Below are positions 35,741 to 47,855 of a stretch of DNA of 64,000 nt, piece after piece. The stretch's first letter is position 1; each line of letters opens with the position of its first letter. The DNA lies in the NCBI GenBank assembly GCA_902806565.1, contig CADCXA010000021.1, forward strand, positions 1,736,001-1,800,000, written 5' to 3'. The DNA comes from Hypoxylon rubiginosum (Eukaryota > Ascomycota > Sordariomycetes > Xylariales > Hypoxylaceae). Position numbers and translations under genes: made by a program. A model generated the notes under the pieces. It ran no database searches. It was not told the DNA's origin and was given only the letters and a program-made list of their open reading frames with translations.

Positions 35741-37640
35741 ATGAGGTCGTACGGAAATGGAAGTGTGCACGATGGCCGGTCTGGTTGGAGAGAAGGTGCA
35801 TTCCATTGTGAAAGAAAGAAAAACTGCTGCCTAGCTGGTGAGCGAAGACGATATCTGAATCTGATGTGATCTAGCTAGTAAATCCTACAGATATAGGACT
35901 GATCAGGCCCGAACATCATACGGATGCAGAGCCGCAAGGCGAATTGCCCGTTCCGGTAGCCAGGCAGCTGTTTAGGGTAGAGACGGGATGATATGTATGT
36001 ACGTGCGGCAACTCAGCCCTTCGACTCGGCTTTGTCTTGCTTGTCCAGTCGGTAGGTGGTATTTGATCGGCACGGAATTGAAACAGGCTTCCATGGATTG
36101 GTACGGGCATGTCTTGCATGTGTCGATCTCACACTTGGACCTTGATCTTCAAGACTTGACTACCGAATTCAAGATTTCCCATCAATCGCATGATCTCTGC
36201 TTGTGCAACAGTAAGACATGATACATAACGATGCCCGCGAATTATCTTGCGGCTATAACGTTTGCTTGCCTGGTAGGAGTCGTGATGGCATGGCTGTGCT
36301 GTGCTGTGCTCGCTACGGTGGAAGCTAGCGCTGCAGGTGTAACTTCAGCTGGCCATTTTTAGATCTCGGGTCTCCCTAGTCGTACCGGGAATGTGGGCGG
36401 GACAAAGACGTGTAAGCTGATGCTAGAACTACCTTTTTCTCTAGAACAGTCCCCATTACTTCGTACAAGACCTGTAGATGGTTACACATCGGAGAAAAGT
36501 ATCTCTCATAGAAGGGGGAATTCAAAGATAATTGGATACATGTTTTGGTAAGGTGGTATGTGAAAAAGTCATGGTTAAGAGATGATATGAAACAGAAAGA
36601 GGAAAAGGTATTAGCCGATCACTGCCTCCCTCCACTGCCTCCCTCCACTGCCTCCTACATGTACCTACTGGCAGTGGTAGGCTAAGCATTGGTACCGTAT
36701 CATTCAATTTCGACTTATGGATACTTACATGTACCTAGGTATATATCAGGCTATCATTGGATTGGAACTATCAAACTATACCTCAATTCTTCACTTGTCC
36801 CACGTGGTGTCTTTTATATCGAATCAAATATCCCTTATCAATAAAGCAATTGAGATTCCATACGAAGGCCATACTTGAGATGAAGTTTTCACCGCATGTA
36901 ACATGCTGCATCACGAGTGTTCCCAGAGAAACTCATAGGCTCTCACTATGCATATAATTATTCCGCTTGTTACATTGTCAGATGTTGGGCTTTGCGAAAC
37001 CAATGATGTGTAAGATAACCGTCTAAAAGGATTCAACCTGTACAGCCATTGGACGAGAAGCCGCTCCACTATACAAGGTACATATATCTTGGATCGCCTA
37101 AAAGGGTATCGGCCGATGTCTTAGCTTGTGCGACGTTCGGACTAGTCCCATGCAGACCCTTTTTTTGGATCAGCTTGTCAGCTTAGGCTTAGACTTAGTA
37201 CTGGAGTACCTGCGGTCGACTTGTCAACACGATCTTTCTCCTTTATCAGGGTTAGAGTCTCGTGGTTTTTTATTTCCTTCATCTTGAATTCTTAGTCGGT
37301 TTTTTTCCTCGAAAGAGAAGATAAACAATAGTCACAACTAATATTAATAAGATTGTTTTTTTCTTCAATCCCAACTGGAAACGATCCTTACCGAAATCCA
37401 TCTCTTTCTTCCGAAGTTGCCAAGTTTGCTGCCCCCTAGCATACGCCTAGCATACATATAGCCCCGAGGCGCCATGAGTGTAAGAAGTTCACCCCTTGAG
37501 TGTTTCAATGATCCACCCCCAATCCAGGACACCAGTTTCGCCGTCTTCTGCCCTTCGCAGACCTCGACTTCTCTTTCCTTTGCATTATTTCTCTTTAGTT
37601 TTGGGTTACTGGTAATCTAGACAACATACTAATCAGCATC
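35741..37640. other. Gene-free region
   Basis: About 1.9 kb without a supported gene. It contains three direct copies of a 13 bp unit (CACTGCCTCCCTC) at about 36620-36655 and several CCTAGGTA-type motifs near 36735. The final 300 bases are the promoter and leader of the syntaxin gene. Confidence 0.5.
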
Positions 37641-38957
37641 ATGGCACAGTACGGGTTGGTTACCCCTTTCCCCCATTGACGGCGAAATCCAATTGCGACG
37701 AAGATACGGTTCAATCGACTAACACGTTGATCTAGATACGGTGGGCGACAAAACCCCTTCGACCAGCGAGATAATGCTGGCAATGACGGCTACGGAGGAG
37801 GCTTGCCGTCGAGACCAAACTATGGTCCTTCAATGGGTAGCTACGACTACGGCTGTACGTTACTGAGATATGGATCAGATGCGCCCGGTGGAAATACTGA
37901 TGGTGAATAGCGAACAATGTCGAGATGGCTCCCTTAGCCCAGAATGCTAGCTCCTTTGGGGGCGCCGGAAACTCCAACTCAATCCTCAACGAGGTCACGG
38001 AAATCAACCGCGGGATCGATATGATTGACCGAAACCTTGACCAGCTCAAGATGCTTCAGCAGCGAGCTCTCGACGACGCTGACGCCTCCGCTTCGAGTAA
38101 TACCAACCGTCAACTCGACGCCCTTAGCTCCGAAACCATGGCCCAATACAGATCGTTGACGGAGCGGGTACGGCAGCTCAAGAGTAACCCCGAGAGCCAG
38201 CAGAAGTTCGGCCAACAAGTTCGTCGCGTCGACAGCAGATTAAAAGATGCCATTCGAGCCTACCAAGGCGTCGAGTCAGCTTTCCGGAAGAAGACCCAAG
38301 AGCAGATGGCGCGCCAATACCGCATCGTCAGACCGGATGCCGACGAATCGGAGGTGCGAGCTGCCGTTGAGGACCAGACCGGTGGCCAGGTTTTCCAGCA
38401 GGCCTTGATGCAGAGCAACCGTCGTGGCCAAGCTCAACAAGTCCTAAGCGCTGTCCAGGACCGACACGAGCAGCTGAAGAAGATCGAGTCGCAGATGCTC
38501 GAGCTTGCGCAACTCTTCCAGGATATGGACACTCTCGTAATGCAGCAAGATGTCGCGGTTGAGGCAATCGAGCAAAAGGCTGAGGAGGTAGTCGTTAATA
38601 TTGACAAGGGCAACCAGGAAGTGGGTGTCGCCATCAACAGTGCTAGAGCGACTCGCAAGAAGAAGTGGATCTGCTTGGGTATCTGCGGTATGTCATCTCC
38701 ATTCATCATTCCCTCGGGAAATATACTGACTTTCTCTAGTCGCGATCATCGCCATTATCGTTATCGTCGTAGCGGTGTACGTCACAATCCAGAACCAGGG
38801 AAAACAAGCGGCTACCAAACGCAACATTTTGGAGCCAAGCGCTCGATCGTGGTTCGAGACAGCTTCTGCTTCCCGGGTACTTGCTGAAAGAGCCCAAGCG
38901 GAAGCAAAGCGTTTGGCCTCCCGCGTTGACTGGCAACCAGGCGGTTCTTCAGACTAA
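37641..38957 (+). CDS. SSO1: Plasma-membrane syntaxin (t-SNARE), Sso1/Psy1 type
   Basis: Four exons: 37641-37654, 37736-37854, 37911-38687 and 38740-38957 (375 aa). Exon 1 codes only four full codons; all introns are GT-AG in phase. Seen: a Gly/Tyr/Asn-rich N-terminus (PFDQRDNAGNDGYGGG), an N-terminal three-helix region (about residues 55-190) including INRGIDMIDRNLDQLK, the SNARE motif ending around EEVVVNIDKGNQEVGVAINSARATRKKK, and a transmembrane helix at about 297-320. Known: Sso-type syntaxins on the plasma membrane pair with SNAP-25 (Sec9) and Snc v-SNAREs for exocytosis at the hyphal tip. Odd: 55 residues follow the membrane helix, whereas most syntaxins end there. Either this is a real extracellular tail or the last exon is mis-modelled. 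Confidence 0.88.
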
Positions 38958-40224
38958 GTTAAATCGAGTGACTAAGTGTCATGGTCGATCTATCTCGAAA
39001 ACACGAGAGGGGTCGATAGATCATCGTATATCCTGTCACGAACAAGCGCCGCTTATACCCACGGACTCAGACACGCAATTCTATTCGTGTTCACTTCGAA
39101 TCCTACAACTCATCACTATACACCTTTAACTCAAAAATCCTTTGCGTGGTAATTTGCGTCCAACCCATTCGATTCGTCGTTTCGTAACCAGACTGGATGT
39201 TGGATTCGAAACGGCGGATAGGAGCGGTTGGCTACCTGTCCTATAGAGAGGGCAGAACTGTCGGGTAGTTTTCTGGCTACCTCGTCCTTAAGAAAAACTG
39301 GTCCTTTGTGTACTTTTGTGTGTCCTAGTCGCCGGCAGGTTTGGAGAAGGGGAGTTTGTTGCATTTTCCGGAGTTCGGCCTTACTATACAGATACATATC
39401 TTATTGAGCACTGCTTCATCAATGATAGTGACTCGTCTTGATGACGTTGACGTGTGTTGCGTGTGAATGATCTTGCAAATCTACAGCAGAGCGCCTAAGT
39501 ATAGAAATGTAAAGGATATAGTATGGGTGACACGTACTGAGGCACCAGTGGTTGCTAACTTGTGCGATGAAGATGTCAGATTCGCAATGGTCTGACGAAA
39601 CAAGTCGATAACCCGGCATAGATATTCCTATCCATGCATAAAGCTAGGTATAGTAATACTTTCTAGATTTACAAGAGAAATAATGCATATAATGCATTTA
39701 TCGTATAAAATGTCCATTTCACATGCACGTCCCAGCAGCCGGGGCCCCTTTTTTAAATAAAGTTGGTTGGGGCTAGCTGGGCTAGTTGGGAAGATCCCGG
39801 CAAGTATGTCGTGAACCGTGAATTGTGAACTTGGGAACCGCGACCGCTCCAACTGGAAATAACTTGATCTACCCCATAGTCAGGAGCTCATGTCTTAACT
39901 TATCGGTGTCGTCAAGGTTGCAAACCACATCCCCCTGACGCAGCCAGTATTTCATCTTTCTATCTTTCTTCGTCAAAGTGCTTGAAAGATATTCGTTAAA
40001 CAGTATCTGAGACTTTGTATTGTTGCATTATCATCGTCATTTGCATAGCAAGCACCTATTATTAGACGATCCCTCCCTTTGTTCCCCAGTTTGTCGAAAT
40101 TTCCAAAATGTCTAAGCCTGCCGACGTACCACCTCGAAAGATATAGCAAAATACAATTTAGATTCTTCAGAGTATTCCTTGGTATGCGAGAAAGAGTTTT
40201 GGTACAGCTGATGCTACGGGCGCG
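38958..40224. other. Gene-free spacer
   Basis: About 1.27 kb without a supported gene: the 3' flank of the syntaxin gene and the promoter of the large protein gene. Nothing repetitive or structured was noticed. Confidence 0.4.
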
Positions 40225-43200
40225 ATGAAGGGCATTGACGGCAATCCATCCCCAAACCCCAGCGACGCCCAAGGTCAGCGCCAGCATCAACCCCAGCACC
40301 GACTATCAACCGCGAGGTCCTCACATAGCTACGGTAGCTACGAAGTTGGCGAATCAAGCACTGCTACGAGTTTCGATGAACCATCCGCAGGCACGACGAT
40401 ATTACCCCGTTCTCGTAAAGATGTCGACGAATCGAGCCCGAACCCCTATGCGCCGGAACTGGGAAGCAGGGACCTTAATCACGAAATCCATAGAAGACGC
40501 CGGTCGCATAAGCCACGATCGAGTGGAGGCTTCCTCCTCGCCAATACCGTGCTTGATGAGCCGCCTAGGGCGACGCAAACGAGCCAGGATGAAGGTCGTA
40601 GGCGATCTCGAATTCCGGTTGACAGCCGCAAAGGAAAGGCCCCCCTAAATATATTGGACAGATCAAATGCGACAAGACTTTCCCAAACGGGGCTGGGTAT
40701 CGATATTCAGGATATGGCGGGGTCTGGCGATGCCCAAGCAAATCGAGCATTCAGCCCAGCCCCTGAGGAAGAAAGACGATATAGCTCCGGCGGACGAGCA
40801 GTTTCGAGGATTCCGACTGCGCGACCAAGCACCGCACCTCTAGATCTTGACTCTACTCAGATCGTGAACATGGCTCTTAACTTGAGCGAATCGAGGCGCT
40901 TAGCGACAAGGAGGAACATATCGACTCCAATTCCTCCGCGTTTGGCTCAGCTCCCCGACAGTCCGACTGGTGGTAGTCTTAAGCAGCACTTGCAGCAGCA
41001 GCGGAGGACCTCTCGTAACATCTCACCAAGGCCTGACAAGGGCCTAACGCCGAGGCTTATATCTACACCTAGGATAGCAAGCCCTTTGCAGGGCTCGTTC
41101 GATCAAGAAGGGAGCTACCAATACCAATTTTCGTCCTCGACACTGAATCGGGCCCAGAAGGCGAAAGAATATATAGAATTGATGGCTCAGTATAGAAGGC
41201 TATTGCAACTAGTCCCACCCCTCAAACAAGATGCACGCTCCAGGCCATCATCTTCAGGTCTCTCGATGTCTCCCACAAATTCTACGGCGCCCTTGAATCC
41301 TCTCGCCGGCGCACCACAAGTCACATTAGGTCGAGAATATAACCCACTTCAATACATTCGCAACCGCAAAGTCCGTGCCAGAGAGCGGAAAGCAATTGAT
41401 GGGTCGTCGCAGGGCTTTTCGGATGTCTCTAGGGTAACCGATTGGATTGACGAAACTGCACAATCTGCGGCTCAGTCAGGTTTATCGACTGGGACCTCTT
41501 TTATTCTCCCATTCCCTGGAGCACATGAAAAGACGGATCAAGACCTACCGGCTTCCAATATACCTAGACCCATCTCGACCGTAGCCAAGCCTAAACGATT
41601 AAGGGTTGACTGGAGCATCGATCCAGCCGACATGCTTGCAGACACGTACTGGTTGGAGCAGGGAGACAACAAATATCTTATCGAAGACCGCCACTACACC
41701 AAAATTTTCCCTCGGAAAACGGAAGCTCAGGTATCAATGCCTTACACAACAAATGAACCTACCACGTCTGCTGTTTCTACGTCGTCTATTAAGGAAGGCG
41801 ATGTCACTGGTGACATCGTTGTTGGTTCGGAAGCTAGCCAAATGAGCCCTGCTAGAATCGAGTCCGAGGTATCTCTTCCTAGCGCACGAGATCGTGCTCG
41901 GCAGAAGCTTCAGGATTTGAGAGGAATGCATCATAAACAGAATGGTCTCTCTCATAGCCATCACGACTTCCTTCGTTTTAGGAAAGGCTCCTTATCTGAT
42001 ACGTCAGATAGCGAAGCTGATCGTAAGAAACGGAATCGTAATGGCACCATCAGTGCTAACGGCAGAGACCTGCTGGAAAAGCAGATGATGGAAATGTTGG
42101 CCAAGGAGAACGAGGAGCAGAAAGCAGACGTAGATGAGACTGACCGGGGACTATACCTCAAGCAACTACCGTCGAGAATGGCGGTGCCAGAAAAAGCTTC
42201 ACAGAGTCCCGAACAGCCAAATAGCCACAAGGAGTCTCGAGTGGAGATCGTCGAGAACCTAGATAAAGCTGTTCGCGATAGAGTACTGCAGGGATCACCG
42301 ATAGGCTCGGGACGCCCTAGCCTGGAAGTCGTTGGCCACATTTACAGAGTATCCACGGATTTGGATTCCTCCCGTCCAGAATCACCAGCTATAAGGCCAT
42401 CACGGGGTACTGAGACTCACATCCCGACGATTGGTATGGATCTCTCTCCGCCGGTGAGTCGGGCGGCGTCTCCTGGGCGGAAACCCTTCTCGAGAGTCAA
42501 AAGCATATTCCGTGATCGTAGTAGAGAACGGGAACGAGAACGGGAACGCGGTACGGATCTTGTTCGCGAGAAAGAAGAAAAGGCAGACAGCCCTGTGGAG
42601 CCGTCGGAACCCCTTAGTCTCTCAGCCGTGGTAACCGCGGATAGGATGCCATCGCTAGATGAGCGTAGGTCTAAGAGTCTCACGCGCAAGATCATACCGA
42701 GAACCACCAATGAGAGTCATAAGTCGCACCGTAGCGTGGGGAGTGTTAAACTCAGAGGTGATGAGCAGGTTGGTCTGCGGAGCATCTTCAAAGGTGGTGC
42801 TAAGATAGATGGCATTATAAGAGGTGGCGTCTCCAAAGTTACCGATTTCCTATGGAAGAGAGACTCGGATGGCGAAGGATCATCAACATCTTCATCGAGT
42901 GACGAATCGGACGGGGACTCCAAAAGGGGTAGGATTAGGGAGTCTGTTACCCTGTCTCGCAATAGCTCTAGGAGGCGGCGTGATGGTAACCGTCAAAAGA
43001 ACTATTTGGACGTCATGCCTCCATTCAAATCGGCATCAATAGCTACCGAAAAGCCGGTGTCAGGAGGAGAAACTGACCTCCCTGCCCTGAGTCATACGAC
43101 GTCGCCGGCTAGCAGATCGCCCCGTTTTGATCGACTGAAGCCACCTCGTATTGATATACGCAAAGCCTCGCCTCCTTCCGAGGAACTCGAACGCACGAGA

Positions 43201-44028
43201 TCTCGGCAGCTCCGCGAATCGGACGTGTCCGATACGGAATCCCGGTCACGCTCGTCGGTCCGCTTCGACAACTCGCGGAGGACGTCGAAAGACCTGAACG
43301 AGATCCTCTCCCTCCCGCCTTCGAGGGCCCGCCCGCAGCTCGGCTCTAGAGCGCTGTCGCAAGGCGCCCGCCACTGGTCGATCTCGGAACGCAGCCCGTC
43401 GTCGGGACAGGGCACGCAGATCTCGAGGCGCGAGGTCGCGCGGCTGCGCGCGCTGATCCTGTGCTCCGGCATCAAGGCCATGGAGATCTCGCGGCGGGCG
43501 CACGAGCCCCGCCCGCTCCCCTCCTCCGCGCTCGACAGCAGCAGCAAGGCGGCGGGCGACGGGCAGGCGGTGGGCCCGGCGGTGCCGCAGACGCGGCTAT
43601 TTCCCGCGGCGGCGCGGATCCTGTCGGAGAGCATCGAGCGGTCGATCCGGGCGTCGGAGCAGTCGACGGCGCGGTTCGCCAACGGGACGACGCCGCGGCT
43701 GCGCCGGCGCGTCGAGGCGCTACACGACCGCGTGGGCGGGGACCTGGTCGCGATGACGCACCGGGCCGCGGACGAGGCGGACGAGGTCAGCCGCGACCTC
43801 GTGGACGCGCAGCGGCTGAAGGTGAAGCGGGTCGCCGATACCATGGACAAGATGCTACGGCGGAGGCGGCGGCGGTTCCGGTGGGCGAGGCGGGCGGGGT
43901 GGCTCGCGGTCGAGTGGGTGCTCGTCGGGTTCATGTGGTACGTCTGGTTCGTCGTCACGGTCGCGAGGGTGGTGCTCGGGCTGGGGAGGGGGGTCGTGGG
44001 GGTTGTTAGGTGGTTGCTTTGGCTTTGA
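40225..44028 (+). CDS. Large disordered protein with C-terminal membrane anchor, unknown function
   Basis: Single open frame, 1267 aa. Most of it is Ser/Arg/Pro-rich and likely disordered. Two ordered-looking blocks stand out: YNPLQYIRNRKVRARERKAID (about 370-392) and RVDWSIDPADMLADTYWLEQ onward (about 459-495). A charged stretch REREREREREREG-like lies near 770-780. The C-terminal region has a helical block (LFPAAARILSESIERSIRASEQ), the basic run RRRRRRF (about 1212-1218) and a strongly hydrophobic end (about 1226-1267, one or two membrane spans). This suggests a protein anchored by its C-terminus with a long cytosolic part. I recognise it only as a conserved uncharacterised fungal type. Codon third positions become markedly GC-richer after about 43250. 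A small in-frame intron cannot be excluded. Confidence 0.8.
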   Translation: MKGIDGNPSPNPSDAQGQRQHQPQHRLSTARSSHSYGSYEVGESSTATSFDEPSAGTTILPRSRKDVDESSPNPYAPELGSRDLNHEIHRRRRSHKPRSSGGFLLANTVLDEPPRATQTSQDEGRRRSRIPVDSRKGKAPLNILDRSNATRLSQTGLGIDIQDMAGSGDAQANRAFSPAPEEERRYSSGGRAVSRIPTARPSTAPLDLDSTQIVNMALNLSESRRLATRRNISTPIPPRLAQLPDSPTGGSLKQHLQQQRRTSRNISPRPDKGLTPRLISTPRIASPLQGSFDQEGSYQYQFSSSTLNRAQKAKEYIELMAQYRRLLQLVPPLKQDARSRPSSSGLSMSPTNSTAPLNPLAGAPQVTLGREYNPLQYIRNRKVRARERKAIDGSSQGFSDVSRVTDWIDETAQSAAQSGLSTGTSFILPFPGAHEKTDQDLPASNIPRPISTVAKPKRLRVDWSIDPADMLADTYWLEQGDNKYLIEDRHYTKIFPRKTEAQVSMPYTTNEPTTSAVSTSSIKEGDVTGDIVVGSEASQMSPARIESEVSLPSARDRARQKLQDLRGMHHKQNGLSHSHHDFLRFRKGSLSDTSDSEADRKKRNRNGTISANGRDLLEKQMMEMLAKENEEQKADVDETDRGLYLKQLPSRMAVPEKASQSPEQPNSHKESRVEIVENLDKAVRDRVLQGSPIGSGRPSLEVVGHIYRVSTDLDSSRPESPAIRPSRGTETHIPTIGMDLSPPVSRAASPGRKPFSRVKSIFRDRSRERERERERGTDLVREKEEKADSPVEPSEPLSLSAVVTADRMPSLDERRSKSLTRKIIPRTTNESHKSHRSVGSVKLRGDEQVGLRSIFKGGAKIDGIIRGGVSKVTDFLWKRDSDGEGSSTSSSSDESDGDSKRGRIRESVTLSRNSSRRRRDGNRQKNYLDVMPPFKSASIATEKPVSGGETDLPALSHTTSPASRSPRFDRLKPPRIDIRKASPPSEELERTRSRQLRESDVSDTESRSRSSVRFDNSRRTSKDLNEILSLPPSRARPQLGSRALSQGARHWSISERSPSSGQGTQISRREVARLRALILCSGIKAMEISRRAHEPRPLPSSALDSSSKAAGDGQAVGPAVPQTRLFPAAARILSESIERSIRASEQSTARFANGTTPRLRRRVEALHDRVGGDLVAMTHRAADEADEVSRDLVDAQRLKVKRVADTMDKMLRRRRRRFRWARRAGWLAVEWVLVGFMWYVWFVVTVARVVLGLGRGVVGVVRWLLWL

Positions 44029-45583
44029 GTGAAAGGAGGTGGGGAGGTGGATGGGGAAGATGGAATGATGGATAGAAAGAGAGAGAGAGATGTGGATAGA
44101 AAGACAGACAAGACAGACGGGAGAAGGAAGAATGGGAAGATGAGAGAAAATGGGTAGAGGTGAAGAGAGACAGAGAGACAAGAAGAATGGTTTGGAAGCA
44201 AGAAAGCAAGCAAGCACGTGGGACGATGTTGATAGACGGCTCGTCCCGTGGTACTATTGCGTGGCGCTGAATACCTTCTTTCGTCGGAGTGTTCGGATGT
44301 GGATATTTTTTTCTCTTCTTCTATTTTGTTATAATTGGTAATGATACCCCCGGGGTTTTACGCCTTTCTCTTTCCTTTCGGTTTTTTTTTCGCCTCCTTT
44401 TCGCCCCCCTTCTATTCTCTTGGGGGGATCGACAGAATATTTTCTTTTTCTTGCGGACAGACAACCAGACTGCCAGACTACTTGGGCGTCATTGCTTACC
44501 TAACTTTATACTATATACTGTCTTTCTTTCTTACTCGCCTTACTAGGTACCTACCCCTTTTTGTTACTATTGGTCTTGTGTAAGGGGTCTGGCATTTTGT
44601 TACGTTGTATGGAGTTACGGACTGGTCCGGGAACGGGAACGGGAACGGGGAAAAAGAAACGTAGTTGGGACCGAGATGGTGAGTGAGTGCTTACTTATGT
44701 ATATGAGAATGAGGAGTATGCCTTGCTGCCCACCCAAGGGGACTGTATGCTACTTGTAGGATTGGAATAATAACTATCAACTTTTTAATTAACTCTCCAA
44801 GCCGTGTCTGATTATCTACTACCTACCTCGTTGGTACGTATGTAGGTTAATGCCCGGATGTTTCAACTTTAGCCACCTTCCGAAGGACATATAAACCGTA
44901 CTAATTACTCTACAGCTATAGAAGAAATGATCGCATCACCCAATGCAAGGCTGAGTTGGTTCGGTCTAGCGAATACTATCTTTACGCCATCCTTAAAAGT
45001 ATTGTTAAGTTGTATTTCTAGGCCCTGGGGTTCGATTCCCTAGATGGCCGAGTTTTTTGCCTTTTTTGGATGGTTTGTTGTTAAGGAGGGTTTTCAATGC
45101 TAGTTATATCCAGAATCGTGGTAAGGCTGTATAAAAAGGGGAGGCATGTGGATTGCAGGCTAGTTCGGTGCAATAGTAGACATATACGTAGATTACCTAC
45201 TGGCACAGGATTTCTTGTCTCGAGAAAACTCAACCTTGTGAAATTTAGGGATTATCGACATTACTAGTAACAGGGCAACTAGTTACTAGAATAGACAACA
45301 CTAGGGATAATACAACCACTAATCTGGACGGATGGGGCATAAGACATCAACAAGATACTCAAATATGCCGACTCTATTCAGTCTCAATAATACTCGTACA
45401 ATGCAGAATAGGTAGACCCCAAACCTCCGCAGTGTCTGAACACATATATGCCCGCCTCATCGCGTGCGAATTAGGGGTAGTGAAAATGAAGTATTATTCT
45501 AGAGCATGTAAAGGTCATGCATGCGGACAGGCTTCCGAATCGCAAAATAAAAGTACACGAAGCCCAGTTCCCCATTCTTCTAC
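44029..45583. other. Gene-free spacer with purine-rich tract and tRNA-like fragment
   Basis: About 1.55 kb between two convergent genes. 44035-44215 is almost purely purine (GA repeats) on the plus strand. A GGGAAC hexamer is repeated at about 44626-44650. At about 44987-45052 lies a degenerate tRNA-like fragment (see separate entry). No gene was found. Confidence 0.5.
44987..45052 (+). pseudogene. Degenerate tRNA-like sequence
   Basis: A good T arm (TGGGG-TTCGATT-CCCTA) followed by GATGGCC, which pairs at six of seven positions with CGCCATC 50 nt upstream. The region between is A+T-rich and forms no normal D or anticodon arm. A T6 run follows. Most likely a decayed tRNA or tRNA-derived repeat. 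Confidence 0.35.
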
Positions 45584-47855
45584 TCATTCGATCCTCTTCT
45601 TGCCCTCTTCCGCGTTGAGATAGCGTGCCGTGCTTAGACCGCGCTCGTGTCTAGCTACGAACGGGCCGAGCAACGCATCCTTGCGGACCTTGGTGATGGC
45701 GTCTTGGTAGCCTTCTGTGGCCCAAGGTCGAGGATTGAGCTTCGGCCAGTTGACCTGTTGATTATTTATTAGTACTTTTCTACAATAAACATGCATGGGT
45801 AGGTCTAGGGGGGATATATATGAAGGGGAGGAAGGGATAATATAAAACATACGAATAGCATTCCATTATTGATGATAAAGCTGAAACTCCATCCAGCCAC
45901 CACGAACCAGAATAGCATGAACAGCCGAATAGTCCAAACTGCCGAGTCCGGCGCGCGTCGTGTAAACAGACTCACGAAGATGAAGAAAAGACTGAAGGCG
46001 AAGACGTAAGGGATACTCTGGATGAGGATCGGTCTGCGGTCCGCAAATACGAGCGAGGAACCGATATTGGCGGTGGCGGGCTCGTATGCGCCCAAGAAGA
46101 GGTCGAAGGCATCTTGCCGAGGTCCGTCTCTGAAGTTGTTCAGGTAATATCGCGTCACGGCTATGTTGCCGTCTGCGAAAGTACCCGCCTTAGTACGCTT
46201 GCCTGTGCGTGTGAGATCCGTCTTCATGGCTCCGGTGCCTGCGTACGAGTTGGATACCGTATCTGCGTTGTCGGCCCACAGGTTTCGGAACAGGAATTCG
46301 AACGCCGGGTCTGCAGTCGCAAAAGTCTCGCCTCGTTGGAGCAGGCCAAGATCGGTGAACATACGGTCTAGCGTCCATCGTGCCAACATACTTTGAACGA
46401 CATTGGTACGGTCGAGGGAGTCCATGCAGTTTGTTCGCACAACGCTGGTCTGGTGATTCCTAGTCTCGAGACCGCCGTTCGCCGGCATATCCACGCCGCG
46501 GAAGTACTGCTGCGCTATCAGGGCGTCTTGGAGCTGCTCGACCAGCAACATGGCCCGGTGCATCTGGAGGCCCTTGGTTTCGTGGTGGAAGTCGAAGTAT
46601 ACATAGTGCAGGCGATCAAATTCCTGTCTGGAGGAGCTTGGCTCGATGACATGAAATTTCTCGTCTGTGATTACGTCGCCCTTAACTTTCTCCGACGGTG
46701 ACGAAACAAGCATCTTCACCATCTGCTCATAGGCATCCTTCATTCGCTTTTCGCGGCCTTTCTGGTTGACAAGGTTGACCAAGTAATTGTCTCCGTAGAT
46801 ACGGATCTGTTCGTCGAAATGCTTCTTTGCAGCCGGCAGCGCCGTTTCGATGCCACGGACCTGAAGCTTAGGGGTATACTTGAGGGCGTTGATCTCGGCC
46901 CAGTATACCGGAACACTACCTCGCGTCTGGACATAGGACAATACCTGCATCTCTGCGCCCTCGGCACCATATTTGCCGCTTTGCATGTCACTACTTCCGG
47001 CGTATCCGCCGAGGCCACGGCCCGTGTCATTCAAGACTACAATCTGCTCGGTCTCGTTGTAGTTTGCAGCATGTCCTTCCTCGTCGATTCCCCTAGTGAA
47101 GTATCTGGTGCCAGCTCGGTGTCGTGCTTTACGAGTAATTAGGACGATAGTCAGGGGCGTATTCTTGAACGTTGTAGGTCGGATTTCAAGCGTTCCCCAC
47201 ACAATGGGCAGGATGTAGGGGTCGACACCAGGCTGAGAACCCGGATGCGAGCGGTTGCCCATTCGTCGGAAGTTGATAAGATCAGATTGGACAAATCGGT
47301 TCCAAAAGAAGCGATCATCAGCTCGCATCCAGAGGGGGCTCGAGGTATCTGCTGAAGCTTGTCTCTGGAAGCTGTTGGTGAGGTCTATGCCATAAGAAAA
47401 GTACATTGGCCCCTTCATAATGTAAGTTCTGAGAAGTGATAGAAACTGGTCCTCGTCGGGGTCGCGGATCTGTCGCTCGCGCATGGGCAAGAAGTCGGTC
47501 GAGATGACCTTGTAGACCATATGGCCCTTAAGGCGGCCCATAGGTTGGGCTTTCGTAATGACTATGGCATATTTGTCTGCGCCGTGTTAGTCCTGATGGT
47601 GCTACAAGGAGACAGGAAGGGAGAGGAAGGGAGGTAAGGATATGAATTACCAAGTCTCAGCCGAATGAAGCCCAAAATACCAGATATGCTGGCGACGCGG
47701 GACACGCGCTTCGGGAAGGGCGCCGCTTCGCTCAGCCTTACATCGCCTGTAGGGCGGTCGATGATTAGAGTGGGCGCATTCGGAGAAGAGGGCGAGGTGA
47801 AGGTATAGGAGTCGGCTGCGACGTGGACATTAATGTCCCGGAAGGGGAGTGTCAT
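45584..47855 (-). CDS. SAC1: SAC1-type phosphoinositide phosphatase
   Basis: Three exons on the minus strand: 47855-47651, 47576-45853 and 45754-45584 (699 aa). Introns of 74 and 98 nt have GT-AG ends and consistent phase. Seen: a SAC N-terminal region (KGHMVYKVISTDFLPM, YFSYGIDLTNSFQR, WGTLEIRPT), the catalytic CX5R motif RTNCMDSLDRTN with Cys452 and Arg458, and two C-terminal membrane helices at about 591-608 and 617-638. The last exon supplies a cytosolic tail. Known: Sac1 is an ER/Golgi integral membrane phosphatase that turns over PI4P at contact sites and controls lipid exchange. Length is a little above yeast Sac1 (623 aa). It is divergent from the Rab5 gene, with about 1 kb between starts. 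Confidence 0.95.

Noticed and set aside
43092..44213. Minus-strand frame of 373 codons
   Set aside because: Lies opposite the 3' end of the 1267-aa gene and its purine-rich flank; low complexity Ser/Arg/Leu translation.
44035..44215. Purine-rich tract as a triplex or regulatory element
   Set aside because: It is a simple GA-rich stretch in a 3' flank; no further structure supports a function.
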